64,000 bases of DNA, from NCBI GenBank assembly GCA_001557505.1, contig LSAX01000001.1:434001-498000 (forward strand). The letters run 5' to 3'. Both the position numbers and the translations under genes were made by a program. The notes beneath the pieces were generated by a model, which saw nothing but the letters and a program-made list of their open reading frames with translations, was not told the DNA's origin and searched no databases. Positions 22,854-34,695 of this stretch are shown here, piece after piece. The first letter of the stretch is position 1. Each line of letters starts with the position of its first letter. The DNA is from Reticulascus tulasneorum. Taxonomy: Eukaryota > Ascomycota > Sordariomycetes > Glomerellales > Reticulascaceae.

Positions 22854-25119
22854 ATGGCGACCAGAACTCAGCCGGGAAGGTCGCGGTCGTCTGTCATCTC
22901 CGCACCACCACCTCCAGAAAAGAAAGATAATGCCATTATTATCGGGCTTGACTTCGGTACCACGTAGGTAGACCTGTGTAACTCTCTTACTGGATGAACT
23001 GACCATTTCGAGTTTCTCTGGTATAGCATGGTCTTTCTCGGGGAATCCGAGTTATACTGAGATTATCACGAAGTGGAATTGCCAGCTCTACAAGAACAGA
23101 GATCAAGAAAAAGCACCAACAGTTCTCAAGTATAACAACTCGGGAGACACTGCCGAATGGGGTTACAACGTCCCAGCGGGTGAGGGCATGGAACCACTAA
23201 AATGGTTCAAACTCCTTCTTGTTGATGAACAAGATATACCATTTGAGATTCGGAACTCGGAGCAGTTGGTTAGGGCAAAAGCGTTGATGGGAGCATCCAA
23301 AAAGCAGCCAATTGAAGTCGTAGCAGACTACCTCAAAGGCCTCTGGGATCATGCCCTTGATTCCATTTGTGACTCAGAGGGAGAGCACTTTCTGCCGGCA
23401 TGCAAGCTCCACGTCGTGATCACCCTGCCAGCAATCTGGCCTCAGTATGTTCAAGCTCGCCTGGCGAAAGCTGCAGGTGACGCAGGTATTCTGGCCAAAA
23501 GACCTGCGGGAGAAACTATCCTCTCGTTTATCTCCGAGCCAGAGGCTGCTGCCTTGGCTACCATGAGCGATAAGGCCAATAGTCCTAACTTAAAGGTATG
23601 ACAACCCTGGACTCAACAAGAGATTGCTCGGAAAGTTTACCTGATGCCGTGTAGATTGGAGATCAATTTGTGGTCTGTGATGCTGGAGGTGGCACGGTCG
23701 ATCTCATTAGCTATAGGATTAAGAGTACTAAGCCGATGGTAGTTCGAGAGGTGGTAAGAGGTGATGGTATGTTCCGCACCCTATGTTCCCACCCAGTCCA
23801 TATGACGCAACTAACTGTGGTACGAGGGAAACTGTGTGGTGCAGTATTCCTTGATGAGGCATTTGTCCAGCTCCTAAGAAAAAAGCTTGGAGCAGCATCC
23901 TGGGACCTCGTACCAAAAGAGACTGCTAGAAAGCATTTGGACAACGATTGGGAACATGGCATCAAGGAACAGTTCGAAGGGACTGAACGCCAATGGGATT
24001 TTGACCTTCCCGAAGAGTGCTGTTACATGTTCAACAGCAATGGCTCGCGGAAGCGGCGGAGAAATCTTACCTTCAAGCAGTACGTTACGTAACACAAAGG
24101 ACTGACAAGTTGGTGTTTAACGATATGATATAGCGAAGAGATTTTATCAGTGTTCTCACCCATTATCAACAATATTGTGGATTTAGTCCAGGATCAAATC
24201 AAATCCATGATTTTAGACACAAAGAAGCTTCCTAGCGTAAGTATCAACTTTTCTAAATCTTGAGCTCGAGTACTAATTAACTCGTTGAAGTTCATCGTTC
24301 TCGTTGGAGGCTTTGGCAGATGCCGCTATCTCCTCAAGTGTCTGAGAGATTCCGTTGGCGACGGTATCCAAGTGCATCAGTCCCCAGGGGCTCGCCCGTA
24401 CGTCCAATGTCTTATGTTCTATTGTTTATAGCGTTATCATCAAGCTGATTATATCATAGTTGGACTGCAGTCTTACGTGGAGCTGTGATCCATGGGCTGA
24501 CTCGCCAAGGTAACCCGTCGATTTCCGTCGCAGTCAAGTCCCGTGTCTCCCGTGTCAGTTATGGCACCACCTACTATGAAGAATGGGACGAAACGAAACA
24601 TGACTCCCAGGACAAGACGTTTCACGAGGACGAAAATTATTGGGTAGCGGTTGATCAGACCAGATGGTTTCTGAAAAAGGTCGGTTTATCAGTGCAAACA
24701 CCGTAATCCTTCTGCAGACAGTAAATCTAGAGATACTAACCATACGTAAGGGCGACACAGTATCTGATCTGGAGCCGGTGCGGACAGAATGGTATCGGTA
24801 TTACTCGGCTCCATGCGAGACAGTTCAGGCTACTTTATTCTACTCCGAGGCGACCCCTTTTCCAACTCGCAAGACTGCCGATGTGAAGGAGTTATGCACA
24901 ATCAAATGGACGAACATCGACTGGCCCAAGATGAAATCTAAGAACCCCGACGGAAAGACGAACTATAAGGTCCGGTTTGACATAGAGATGGCCTGTGACG
25001 GAGCCAGCATCAAATTCAAGATCTGGCACGCCGGCAAAATAGTGGGACAGAAGGATTTCTCTGTGGAATTTGCAGGACGTGATCCTTCTGAGCCATCACG
25101 AGTTGGCAAAGGGAACTGA
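22854..25119 (+). CDS. Hsp70-like ATPase-domain protein
   Basis: Eight exons (22854-22963, 23013-23595, 23655-23766, 23827-24079, 24134-24236, 24291-24397, 24460-24679, 24751-25119) join in frame to 618 residues. ATPase signatures of the actin/Hsp70 fold are all present: phosphate 1 IIIGLDFGTT followed by FSGIAWSFSGNP, phosphate 2 VVCDAGGGTVDL and adenosine loop FIVLVGGFGRCRYL. The protein lacks the standard substrate-binding domain and lid. Instead it has a beta-rich C-terminus (KKGDTVSDLEPV, IKFKIWHAGKIVG). This is the HSPA12-like class that is expanded in filamentous fungi, with largely unknown role. Donors are GTAGGT, GTATGA, GTATGT, GTACGT and GTAAGT types. The third intron (60 nt) is a multiple of three without stops, so its removal is inferred. 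It is divergent from the coiled-coil gene. Confidence 0.85.
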
Positions 25120-25523
25120 GTAGCTTTGCTCGTAACTCTCTATTCTCGGAAGGGGTTGGCCGGTTTGGCAATATTGGGTGGTTCATGAGTTTGATCCAGA
25201 CTGGCCATCAGTAGTAGGCATTCGTTGCGCACACATAACTAGTTGAATCAACCAATAAGTAGCAGTGGCTATGAATGGCGCCTGTGCGAGCTGAGATCTG
25301 CTCCCAACGAAATACTCTTTGCCATAACAACGTCATTGACAGTGGCTGGCTACTCAACCGAGATTGAGAGGCGATCCTTCGACCCCAATTTCACATGCAG
25401 TCTACAATTGGCCACCATTGGGCGGCATCGGCTCTTCTGCCCCTCGCCAGATGCCTGTATCCTTCCAAGCCAATTGCAGACATCGCCCACAGTCCCTCAA
25501 TCATCTTCGCAAGAGTCATTAAG
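25120..25523. other. Intergenic region before the NACHT gene
   Basis: The frame of the NACHT protein is open upstream to 25395, but it has no protein character there. The ATG at 25524 starts the recognisable N-terminal domain. No other gene is seen. Confidence 0.4.
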
Positions 25524-28500
25524 ATGGAAGGCCTTGCCGCCCTTTCCGTTGCTAGCAGTATAGTGCAATTTGTCGACTTCGGAAGCAAGCTATTATCCAA
25601 TTCCCGGAAACTCTACAAATCTGCCCAGGGTGTCCTGACCGAGCATGTAGATATGGAAATGATCACGTATGATCTTCTCACTCTCACGCAAGGCATGCAG
25701 AGGAAACTAGCTGTGAATCGCCCAATGCTCAGCCTGCGCCAACCCTCTGATGATCCGGGGCGCTTTGAAGACGACGAGGCCTTGGACAAGCTTTGTAAGC
25801 GGTGTGTGGAGATTGCACAGGAGCTGCTGAGACGCCTTGACCAGCTGCAGGTTCACACGAGGAATGCCAAGGGGGCGGGGCGAGAAGACAATACGAAGCA
25901 AGCAGAAAAGCGCAAAACTTCATTAAACAGATGGAGGCGACAAAAGGGCGTGTCGTCGGTCGACTTGGGGAATGCCGATGAAGCCGAGCGCCCCGGAGGG
26001 TTGCAGTTTCGAAGGTGGGACAGTTTTCGAAAGGCGTTTGAGGCCTCGTGGAACAAGAAGGAGATTGATGCGCTTGCCGCCACTCTGCGTGAGTTAAAAG
26101 GCGAGATTGAGTTTCGCATTCTGGTCTTATTCCGGTATGGGCATTTGCTGGGACACTTCGACCAAAGCTGACACGAGTACTAGCGACTCGCTCGGCGATC
26201 TTGCTGTCCAGCAGTCACAAACCTCGCACCAGCTTTCACAATCTACACGGCTCATACTAGATAGTTATTTGAACGCTCGAGACACCCTCGCGTATCAGCT
26301 TCGGGTACAGGCCGAGAAGCTCATAGAGATCCAGAAGTTCCAGGAGAACTGGGCATCCGCGGGACCTCAAAAGCAAGAAAATGTCCTGAGAGGCGAGTTG
26401 GGCCCGACCGGTTCGCTGCACTCGCCGAGACGCGCAAAAGATTCAGATGAGCAAGCTCTGGATGAAGTCGCGGGTAATCCACAGGTCGAAGAGGAGATTC
26501 GTCTGCTCATGGTTGAGAACAGCATCCTGGCGAGCCTGTCATTTGCAACCCTATCTGATCGACGGGAGAGTGTTGATCTGCCCTATCAACAAACGTTTCA
26601 GTGGATTTTTGAAGAACACCGACCTGGTAAAAGGCCATGGAGCAACTTTGCGGACTGGCTGAGTCAGGGCGCCGGCATCTACTGGATCAACGGCAAGGTC
26701 GGGTCCGGAAAGTCGACTCTCATGCGGTACATCTACGAACACCCCCTAACGAGGGCGCATCTCAAGGAATGGGCCGGTACCACGCCGATCGAGGTCTCTG
26801 GCTTCTTCTTCTGGAACAGCGGCGACGAAGACCAAAATTCCCAGCGCGGGCTTATGAGGTCCGTCCTGTTTGAGATCCTCCAACGCCACAGGGACTGGCT
26901 TCCCGAGATCTTGAACGAGTCCTGGGGCGCCTGGTCGGCACGCGCGACAGCCGTCCTCTCCAACAAGCTCCCGCTCGATTCTCCGTTTCTTCCGCCGGAG
27001 CCGAAACCATGGACCCTGGTCCAGTTGAAGCGCGCCTTCAGAGCGCTTCTCCGGACGATCCAGGAGAGATCCAAGCTATGCTTGTTCATCGACGGGCTGG
27101 ACGAGTACAAGGGAAACCACCACGATATTGTCGAACTCCTCGAAGAGTTTGCCGTATTCCCAAACATTAAGCTCTGCCTGGCTAGCAGACCCCTCCTGGT
27201 ATTTAGCCAGGCATTCGGCGGCTTCCCCAGCCTGCGGCTACAAGACCTGACGCAAGGAGACATCAGCCATTACGTGCAGGACCGGCTCTATCGCCACAAA
27301 CACATGGTACGGCTATCGCAGCAGCATGCCACAGAGACCTCGCGCCTGATCAATGAGATTGTAGCGAAGGCGAGGGGTGTCTTCCTCTGGGTCAGGCTGG
27401 TGGTCACATCCCTGCTTCGCGGCTTGTCCGACTATAACCGCATATCGGACCTCCACAAGAGGGTCCGGTACCTCCCTGGAGATATCGAGGCTTTGTATGC
27501 GCACATGTTGCGGGATACCGATCCATTCTACCACGAGCAGGCCGCGCAACTCTTCCAGATCGCCCGGGCCGTCCAAAGCCGCTCGCCCCGTAAGATGACG
27601 CTGCTTGCTTTGTCATGGGCTGAGGACGAGGACGAAAGTCTGGCCGAAAGAGCCCCGATACAACCAATCACCCACTCAGAAAAAGCCATGAGATGCGAGA
27701 CTATGGATGCACGGTTGAAGAGCGTTTGCGCCGGGCTTTTGGAGTCTAACGATGTACAGTATTCCAGCATAGCTCCTGATGCCAGGGTGTTATTTTTGCA
27801 CCGAACTGTCTCGGACTGGCTTGTAAAGCCGCAAGTGTGGGATATGATTGTCTCGCGCACCGCCGAAACAGGTTTCAACCCAAGCCTCTGCATGTTGAGG
27901 TCGTGCGTCTTGAACCTTAAAAGTCTAGAGGTAGGCGAAGCAGCTCCTCTGGACATGAGCATAATTTTGGATGCGTTGGCCTATGCCAAGGATGCGGAGA
28001 CAGATCTGCAACATGCATTCCCGACCTTGTTAGACCAACTGGACATCGCCGCCTCGTACCAGTGGCGTGTGGGGAAGGGCGCCGGCGCTTACGAGGTGCC
28101 ATTCTTCAAGCCGAATGCTCAGAAGCTGGTACCCGCTCCGGGCACACAATCGTGGGTTAAACCGCAGGGCAATTCTCGACACTTCGCGTTGGAAGCAAGC
28201 TCAGGCGAAGAAGATATCGAGGATGAGGACGAAGATGCCGCAGAGGTGGAGCTGGCCCGAGCCCCTGAAGCCTTTTCAAACGAAGCAGTCCTACATCACT
28301 GGTCGTACGGTGTTGAAATACCAACCGTCAAACCTATTGGAAAGGCGAGCACATTCTACGAAACCACCAAAGCCATGGGCCTTGCGTACTATGCTGCCGA
28401 AAAATACCAGTCTGCCATCATCTCCGACCAAGACGTGAACCAGCACTTGTTGATGCAGGCGATTTCCTCTACTTCCGAGTCGCGGGCTACCGGCAACAAT

Positions 28501-28989
28501 GCCTTGGATCCGCGCCTCATCGGCGGCATTCTAAAGAGCGGAACGGACCCGAACTTTTCCTACTGCGGATCCACGCCTTGGGAAGTGGCCCTGATGGCGG
28601 CGGCGTCCCACTTCAAGTCCCACCGTGACGCCGCGGATTCGCAGGATGAGCTATCAGTATCGAAGCGGCAGCAAACGGCTGAGGTATGGGCGGAGGTAAT
28701 TCGACTTTTTATCGTGCACGGAGCGGATCCCAATCTGCTTACGAAGAGACACGAAAGACTGCCCGGCCACCCACGACTGTCGCCGCTGGCCGTTGTTGAT
28801 ACGCTCTTCCCGAGTTTTCTTGCTGAGAAGGCGGCCGAACTGAAGGTCATATTGGAAGAGAAGGTAACTCATAGAAGGACAGAACCTGTAGTTTCCAGCA
28901 TAGTGAGTATCGAGGCAACACCAACGGAAGTGACAAAGTTGGAGGGAGTATCAATGTTTCGATGGCTGAAATCTTGGCTTTGGGGTTAA
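25524..28989 (+). CDS. NACHT STAND (NLR-like) protein
   Basis: Exon 1 (25524-26134) and exon 2 (26184-28989) join across a 49-nt intron to 1138 residues. The N-terminal domain MEGLAALSVASSIVQFVDFG matches the helical start found in many fungal STAND proteins. A NACHT NTPase follows: P-loop GKVGSGKST at about 374-382, Walker B LCLFIDGLDEY with Asp at about 507, then sensor-like IKLCLASRPL. The winged-helix-like part ends in VLFLHRTVSDWLV. The C-terminus has degenerate ankyrin-like sequence (LFIVHGADPNLLTK) rather than a clean repeat array. Such proteins act as cytosolic sensors that oligomerise on ligand binding, and some trigger heterokaryon incompatibility death. The ligand is unknown. It is tail-to-tail with a HET relic, with 5 bases between the stops. 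Confidence 0.88.
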
Positions 28990-28994
28990 TGGGC

Positions 28995-30557
28995 CTACCA
29001 GAAATGAGCTGGATGTATGTACTTGGCATCCTCGCTTTGGTAATGATGCTTGCATAAAGTGTGGTTGTCAAAGTAACGGTCTTCGGCAGCACCGAATCCA
29101 GATACTTTGTCAACGATAAGCCGTCGCATTGAAGAAGACGATTATCGTCTAGAAACGATAGTTGGCTGGCATTCCACCATGTGCACTGTAGATGGTGTCT
29201 GGTTTTGGCTCTGGATCCAAAGAGTCCCATATCGGCCCTGTAAAGTTTGTCCCTGGTCGGGACCACCGAATGCGACCGGTCCACGTCCAATCTGCTACCC
29301 ATGTGGGCGCGCCTTGTAAGCCCCACAGATTTGCTTGGCGTAAAGGCTCGAGGTTGTTGTATCGTGTGATGAAGGCTTGAGTCACTCTTGCGAATAGTAT
29401 CGCCATGTCCAGGCTATACGCCAGAGCTGCTTCGTTTGCTATTTCCGGCTCCATCATCCCGATCAGCGCACACACCTTGTCACGGGCATCGCGACAGTCG
29501 GCCGAAGCGGCCACCTCTAACAATCTTCGGAAGCCTAGTCGATCAACCCCCTCCTCCTCAACTCGACTCATCAGCCGGAGGTCCTTGTGTACAAGATGAG
29601 CGCTCATCGTTTGCCACCGTGTGTATTCGGGATCCTTTTGGGTTCGGTTGCCTCGTTGAGCATTTGATCTTTGAGCGACCAGTTGTCCGCATAACACAAG
29701 ACGGCAATGGCAGCACAAAAGGTGTCCCAAGCCAGAAGATGGTTGCCACAGCGTAGGATCGTTGATGAGGCGCCCAACACAATCTCTTGTATGATCCATA
29801 ATCGTGACCAATAGCCGTTGCACATCAACTCGAGGAGCGCAAAAAAACATTCAACAGTAAGCAGGCCCCGTTGTTTATCAAACAGTCGCCTGAGATCTCG
29901 CTGTGTACCTTCCAGAGACCCTAGAATTCGAAGGAACAGGAAGGCGTCGGGGATCGGCGACAAGTCTTCGCCGTCTCCAAGCCAAGCAATCACGTTCCAG
30001 GCTCTACTGTAGATGTCTCGCATCTTCCGTATCTGACTTGCGCGCTCGATCTCATCTTTTTGATTGATGCAAATTGCGTCAACCCAAATCTTGTAGCTAC
30101 CGCAAAACTCGTCGTTCTCCGCCATAGTCCGGGGGGCACTTTCAAGACTCTGAGTCACCGACACCACGGTTCCGTTCAAGACAATGTCCTTTCGCTTGCG
30201 TTCATCGCCCCAGACATATGATAGAGCGGCAAAATCTCCCCATTCAAAGCGACAGGTCTCCAAAGAGGGGTCATGTTTCCTTTCATCTGAGATATTCGGT
30301 CGATCAGGAGGATACGAGCAAAACACACGAGACCATTCCGCGAGGATTCGCCGAACAGACTTTCCGCGACCGGCAGACTCGAGAAATACAGCATACTCGG
30401 TTCGAAAGTCTTTTAAAGAGACTTTCATAAGGTTGCAGTGCAGGAGACCACTTCCCGCGAGCCTCTCGAGGACAAGAAGCCGTATCTCGTCGGTCTGGTC
30501 GTCGAGCGGAGAGTAGAGGCCATTCCCGTCACTTCCTGGCGGTGTAACAAAACTCAT
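28995..30557 (-). pseudogene. HET-domain heterokaryon incompatibility gene, frameshifted
   Basis: The N-terminal part is intact from ATG 30557 for about 317 residues and carries the HET domain blocks FAALSYVWGDERKRK, YKIWVDAICINQKDEIERAS and MRDIYSRAWNVIAWLGD. Near 29604-29690 the recognisable protein changes frame (into ..VHKDLRLMSRVEEEGVDRLG), with no GT-AG pair of workable length between. Further frame changes occur near 29148-29153 and 29116-29122. After each, good protein sequence resumes in another frame and runs to a stop at 28995. Three breaks point to gene decay. The N-terminal HET domain could still be made as a truncated protein. HET domains induce cell death when activated, often paired with NLR proteins. 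Confidence 0.78.
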
Positions 30558-30823
30558 GGTCAACGCGTTGTCCTCGCTTCGGAGGTGGGCGAAGCCCGGA
30601 GAAGCAATAAATATGCTTAATATTCTATGGAAACAGCTTTACGGAGGATTGCTTGAAAGGTGCCTAATAAGGTGGTGGCATGTGGCCGCCCTGAGAGGGC
30701 TGAGTAGGTAGTGAGTCCTGCCGCACAGCCCCAGAACCTGGTTGGCTGCAGCTGTAGTAAACATGTCGTGTACCAAAAGCCAGACACTCGCCATAGACAA
30801 GCACTGGGTTTCCCACTATAATG
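30558..30823. other. Short spacer
   Basis: This spacer lies between the HET relic start and the next minus-strand gene's stop. No gene is seen. Confidence 0.4.
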
Positions 30824-32012
30824 CTAGGCAGGCATTGCCAGTAAACCTCGGGCCAAACCTACTACGAACCACATAACAACCATTGCAGCAAGTGCCTGTC
30901 CGTGTGTCTTGGGTTCCATTCTGCTTGCTAGGCTCGATGTTGTCGGGCCTGGGGGGACTGTTTGACTAGCTGTCGTCTGGTGCGGAACGTCTGCTGCTTT
31001 GTGTATAAGGGTCGCCATCATGACAGAGGTAACCCCGACGTAGTCAGAGGATTCAGTAGCCAACCAGGGAACGAGTATTGTCGATTCGGCCGGGCTACTT
31101 CCAACTAGTGTAAGGACCTCGCTTGTGGCCACAGTGCCATTGTAGGTATATGTAGCATTTACCTTTGTGGCAAAACCGTCCGGGAACACTGAAAAACATC
31201 CGCCCGTGATTTTGTAGGATGGTAGCACCGAGTAGCATCCCGTCTCGGGACCCGGCGTGAATTTGCTATGCGACTGTCAGCCACGGTTTCCACATGTCGG
31301 CTCAGGCTGATTTCTACTTAGGACAACACAATACAGCCGTCTCACCAGGGCCTAGGCCCTCCAGTAAGATGTTCGGAATTGGGTTGCCAAATATGTATTT
31401 GTAGTATCCGTCGTCAATAGGTGGTTTGAAAACACCACTGGTAGTCACCACTGTGCCAGCCTCATCCTTCACTGCAAGGCCGGCCGTTGTCCACGTGTCA
31501 GGGCAAAAGACCCCGGGTGAAAAGTAGTCAATGTAGAATTTCCGTGTCGCCAGCGATTGGATTGACGAATAACGCTCGTCCATTGCGACGCCGGCGGGGA
31601 AGCAATCTCCAATAGCATCCGGTTCGCAATTAACCAAGTAAGATGGCGTTTCGGGGCGCACTGTTGCGGCAATCAGGACAACAGTTGTCTCCGTCGCACA
31701 CGTTGCCGGTGCCGTGAACGTTGTGGTGAGTGGTCCATTGTTGAAGAATCGGAATTGGGACAGCGAAGTAACTGTGGGCATGACTGTAGTGGTCTGTATT
31801 GTTTTAGAAAGCGAGTCTTGGACAAGTAATACAGATACCGAGCCGATACTTCCAATGTGTCGTGATGCTGGTGATGAGTATCCAAGACGTGCACTATTTC
31901 TCTTGACCTGGGCTTGATAGCAACTAAATACGTCCAGGTCCTTGGGTTGCGGTGCGTGACTGCTGTTGTCCAGAGGCGCATACAGTCCATAAGAAGGATC
32001 GCTCCTGGGCAA
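30824..32012 (-). CDS. Threonine/serine-rich cysteine-patterned surface protein with C-terminal membrane anchor
   Basis: Two exons (32012-31318, 31265-30824; 52-nt intron, GTAGAA to CATAG) give up to 378 residues. The frame opens upstream only to a TAG and has no ATG before an internal one at 31781, so the true start must lie in an undetected upstream exon. Visible parts: a Thr/Ser-rich region (TTTFTAPATCATETTVVL), cysteine pairs (NCEPDAIGDCFPAG), FSPGVFCPDTWTTAGLA, and AVLCCPNKFTPGPETGC made by the splice. The C-terminus is a single hydrophobic helix after a Ser/Thr/Pro stretch (HGQALAAMVVMWFVVGLA), either a transmembrane anchor or a GPI signal. The pattern is common among uncharacterised surface proteins of Sordariomycetes. 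Function is unknown. Confidence 0.6.
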
Positions 32013-33897
32013 AGTGCAAAACCAGTTCGCTGTTCCATACTAGCGCATACGGTTTGCAGGCCTCGATTTGTCAAGAAGATAATCTACCCATGCAAGACGG
32101 TTGCCGATACTGCAAGAGGTCGCCCGGTTCCGGCGTTATCAAATGTATGCCCAGCCTTGGCTGCGCCACTGCCAAGGGGAATCTTGTCGAGCTCACCTGT
32201 CAAAGATCTCATTGCTCTCGCGATAAAGGCAACGTAGTTTCTATCTGAATAAGTCGTGCGGATCCTGTCGATATTGGTCGCAGCTGTGTAACATTCTAGT
32301 ACTGCTAGATGAGACCCGATGTCGTTCTTGATCTTAGTGCTTTTGGGAAAGCCATGAGGGTCTGTTCCCGGCCTTCGGCAGCCTCCATCGACTTCGCTGT
32401 GGCAAAGGGACTTGGTAGGGCTGTGGAATACGCAGCTGTTGCTCGTCAGTTGTCGAACTTCGAGGACGAGTACACATTCTCCTGTGCTGTATATGACCCC
32501 TCATTGGTATTGGATCATCGGTGAGGGACCCCAAGCTTCGCGCTTTGCTGACAGCGATCCTTCGGACTTTTGTCACTGAGTACCTATCGAGGGTAGTCTC
32601 CGTCGTTTTGGTTGTCGTGTGGCCTTGTCTTTCTCATGGATAGAATTACAATTGTGGCCCTCGTTCCCAGAATGGTCCGAGCAGTCTTGTTCCTCCCCAC
32701 TATGGAAGCATGCCTCCATAGCCAACTCTTTATGCCTTAAACTTCTTTGGTCAGTGGAATACTAAGAGAGAAGCGAAATAATAGCACCCAGCTAGATTAC
32801 ACCTGATAATTAAATCATTAAACTATATCCACGTGGCTGGCTACTCGCAATACATTTTCTAGTTCGTCGTGGTTGGGCTGTAAAAGTGCAGTAGTCGAAT
32901 AACATCCAAGTCATTCCAACTTATTCAATCGCTATAAGTGATAGTGTTGTAAGCACTACTAGGAGGTATCCTGAGATTGCCATTTAAGATGTCTTTATCA
33001 CTGGTTCTCACTATAATCACGGGACCTCGGCCCGGTAGGCTTCCCAACGCCTGACTCCAGCCCTAATAAAGGCTATCCTGGCCCCTATATATGGAATCTA
33101 AGTCACCTAGCCCTATTTCAATACCTATACTCCATTAATGTATTAAGGATAAGCCCTTATGTACTATGGCAGGTGTAGAAACTGAAACGACACTGATAAG
33201 TGGAAGGAACGTAGGCAGTAATACGAAGGATGTAGGTCCTGTGGCCAAACTAGATTAATTCAAATGATACTTATAAACAGGGGCAGCAGAGGAAGCCTCT
33301 CTATCGTTCTGGCAAATCAGTAACATTCGCAGATGGGTTGGCACGGCAAGTTTGCTAGGTCACCAGTTACTCACAGCAACTTCATAGTTTATGCTGTTGA
33401 TTTAGCTGCGCACCTTATATATTTGATCTTTGACTTTAGCTTTACATCAGACAGTCAGGCAAATGAAATTGATAAAAATCAACCAGTCCCCGAACAGCCG
33501 GCGCTTGGTATGTCTGTCGTTCTCTGGGGCACACGGAGTAGAATCCAAAGCAACACCTCAAACTCGGCCAGAACATACCCACATCCATCGACACTTGCAT
33601 TTATCTACTCAAAATTTACAATTCACATATCACGGTGAGCGAACAGTGGTTGGAGTCAAGCCGGGCAATTGCATTGGCGCTCTCTTCCACCTGCGTCATC
33701 TCACTCACGAGGTCGAAATGCACCCCACCCCATTTTCGCCCTTCACTGGAAAGGCGTCTTTGACATCCACCGAAAACGTCAAACGTGTATAACGGATTTG
33801 ATTTCCTGATGGCAGACCTTCACTGACCAGTCACCCAGTCATTGTGCCTCCCACTTCCAACATATCGTCAACCTCATTCACCTGAGCACACGCCACA
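32013..33897. other. Gene-poor, AT-rich intergenic stretch (1.9 kb)
   Basis: A missing 5' exon of the minus-strand surface-protein gene may lie in the first few hundred bases. From about 32740 to 33260 the sequence is TA-rich and full of stops in all frames (runs such as tattaaggataagccc), consistent with a RIP-degraded repeat. The last 250 bases are CA/CT-rich leader of the downstream gene. Confidence 0.45.
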
Positions 33898-34425
33898 ATG
33901 ACAGAATCCTTCGATCTGGGAACCAAGCCCAAATTCATCGAAGGCGGCTGCCTCTGCGCCGCCCTCCGCTACCGCATCGACTTTTCGCCAACCCACGACT
34001 TCTCCGACGCCAGCTGCATCTGCCAGTGCACGCAGTGCCGCAAAGGCACCTCCTCGCTCTTCTTCGTCGCGCATCGCGTCCCGGACACGGCCTTCAAATG
34101 GACGACCCCCACCACCACGCTCAAGGACTTCCAGGCCACGCCGGGCGGCAAACGGGGCTTCTGCACCAACTGCGGCTCCATGCTCTACTGGCGCCGGCAT
34201 CCGTCCAACGGACGGCTCAGCATCGCGGTCGGCACCGTCGACGCGCTGTATCTGTTCGGGGATGGGGCGGATGGCGTCGAGGTGCCGAAGGAGGGGTTCG
34301 GCAGGGCGTTGGCGAGCGGGACGGGGATTCACGAGTGGTGTCAGAATGAGATCAAGGGGGTGACGGATGTGATGGAGGTTATGCAGAGAGGGGAGCGATT
34401 TCAAGGGGATTCGGACGATGGGTAG
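33898..34425 (+). CDS. GFA/CENP-V domain protein
   Basis: A single-exon gene of 175 residues with the zinc-binding GFA fold: IEGGCLCAALRYRI (C18, C20), CICQCTQCRKGTSS (C40 to C47) and GFCTNCGSMLYW. Unlike the first gene at 3834, it lacks the [11 protein letters not shown] signature of true glutathione-dependent formaldehyde-activating enzymes. It therefore belongs to the large generic family of fungal GFA-like proteins with unknown substrate, possibly glutathione adducts. GC content and codon use are high and typical of expressed genes, in contrast to the AT-rich sequence upstream. Start ATG follows a CCACA context (cgccacaatg). Confidence 0.85.
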   Translation: MTESFDLGTKPKFIEGGCLCAALRYRIDFSPTHDFSDASCICQCTQCRKGTSSLFFVAHRVPDTAFKWTTPTTTLKDFQATPGGKRGFCTNCGSMLYWRRHPSNGRLSIAVGTVDALYLFGDGADGVEVPKEGFGRALASGTGIHEWCQNEIKGVTDVMEVMQRGERFQGDSDDG

Positions 34426-34695
34426 GCCGACAAGTGACGGACAGGAGTTCTAGGTTCAAGTGAGATGATGTGTCATCACCAAAGGCCATCGCTCTCAGAA
34501 GTTGTTAAAGCATTATAATTGAGTACTGCAAATACCAAGTTGCAGTTCTATCTCTACCTCTATATAGAGGACCTCGCCAGACGCCTCCCAAAGCACAGTA
34601 AAGAAAGCCGAGCTTCATCGGCACCAAGACGCCTGTAGCATAGCCCTGATCCCAACCTGTTGCGCCAACTCCGCATTCCACTCCTCCTACACAGT
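34426..34695. other. Convergent 3' spacer
   Basis: This lies between the stop codons of the GFA-like and SLATT genes. No gene is seen. Confidence 0.4.

Noticed and set aside
23767..23826. In-frame 60-base segment of the Hsp70-like gene as coding sequence
   Set aside because: It is open in frame, but it has a GTATGT donor and breaks the expected continuity between the VVREVVRGDG and KLCGAVFLDEAF segments. An intron is the better reading.
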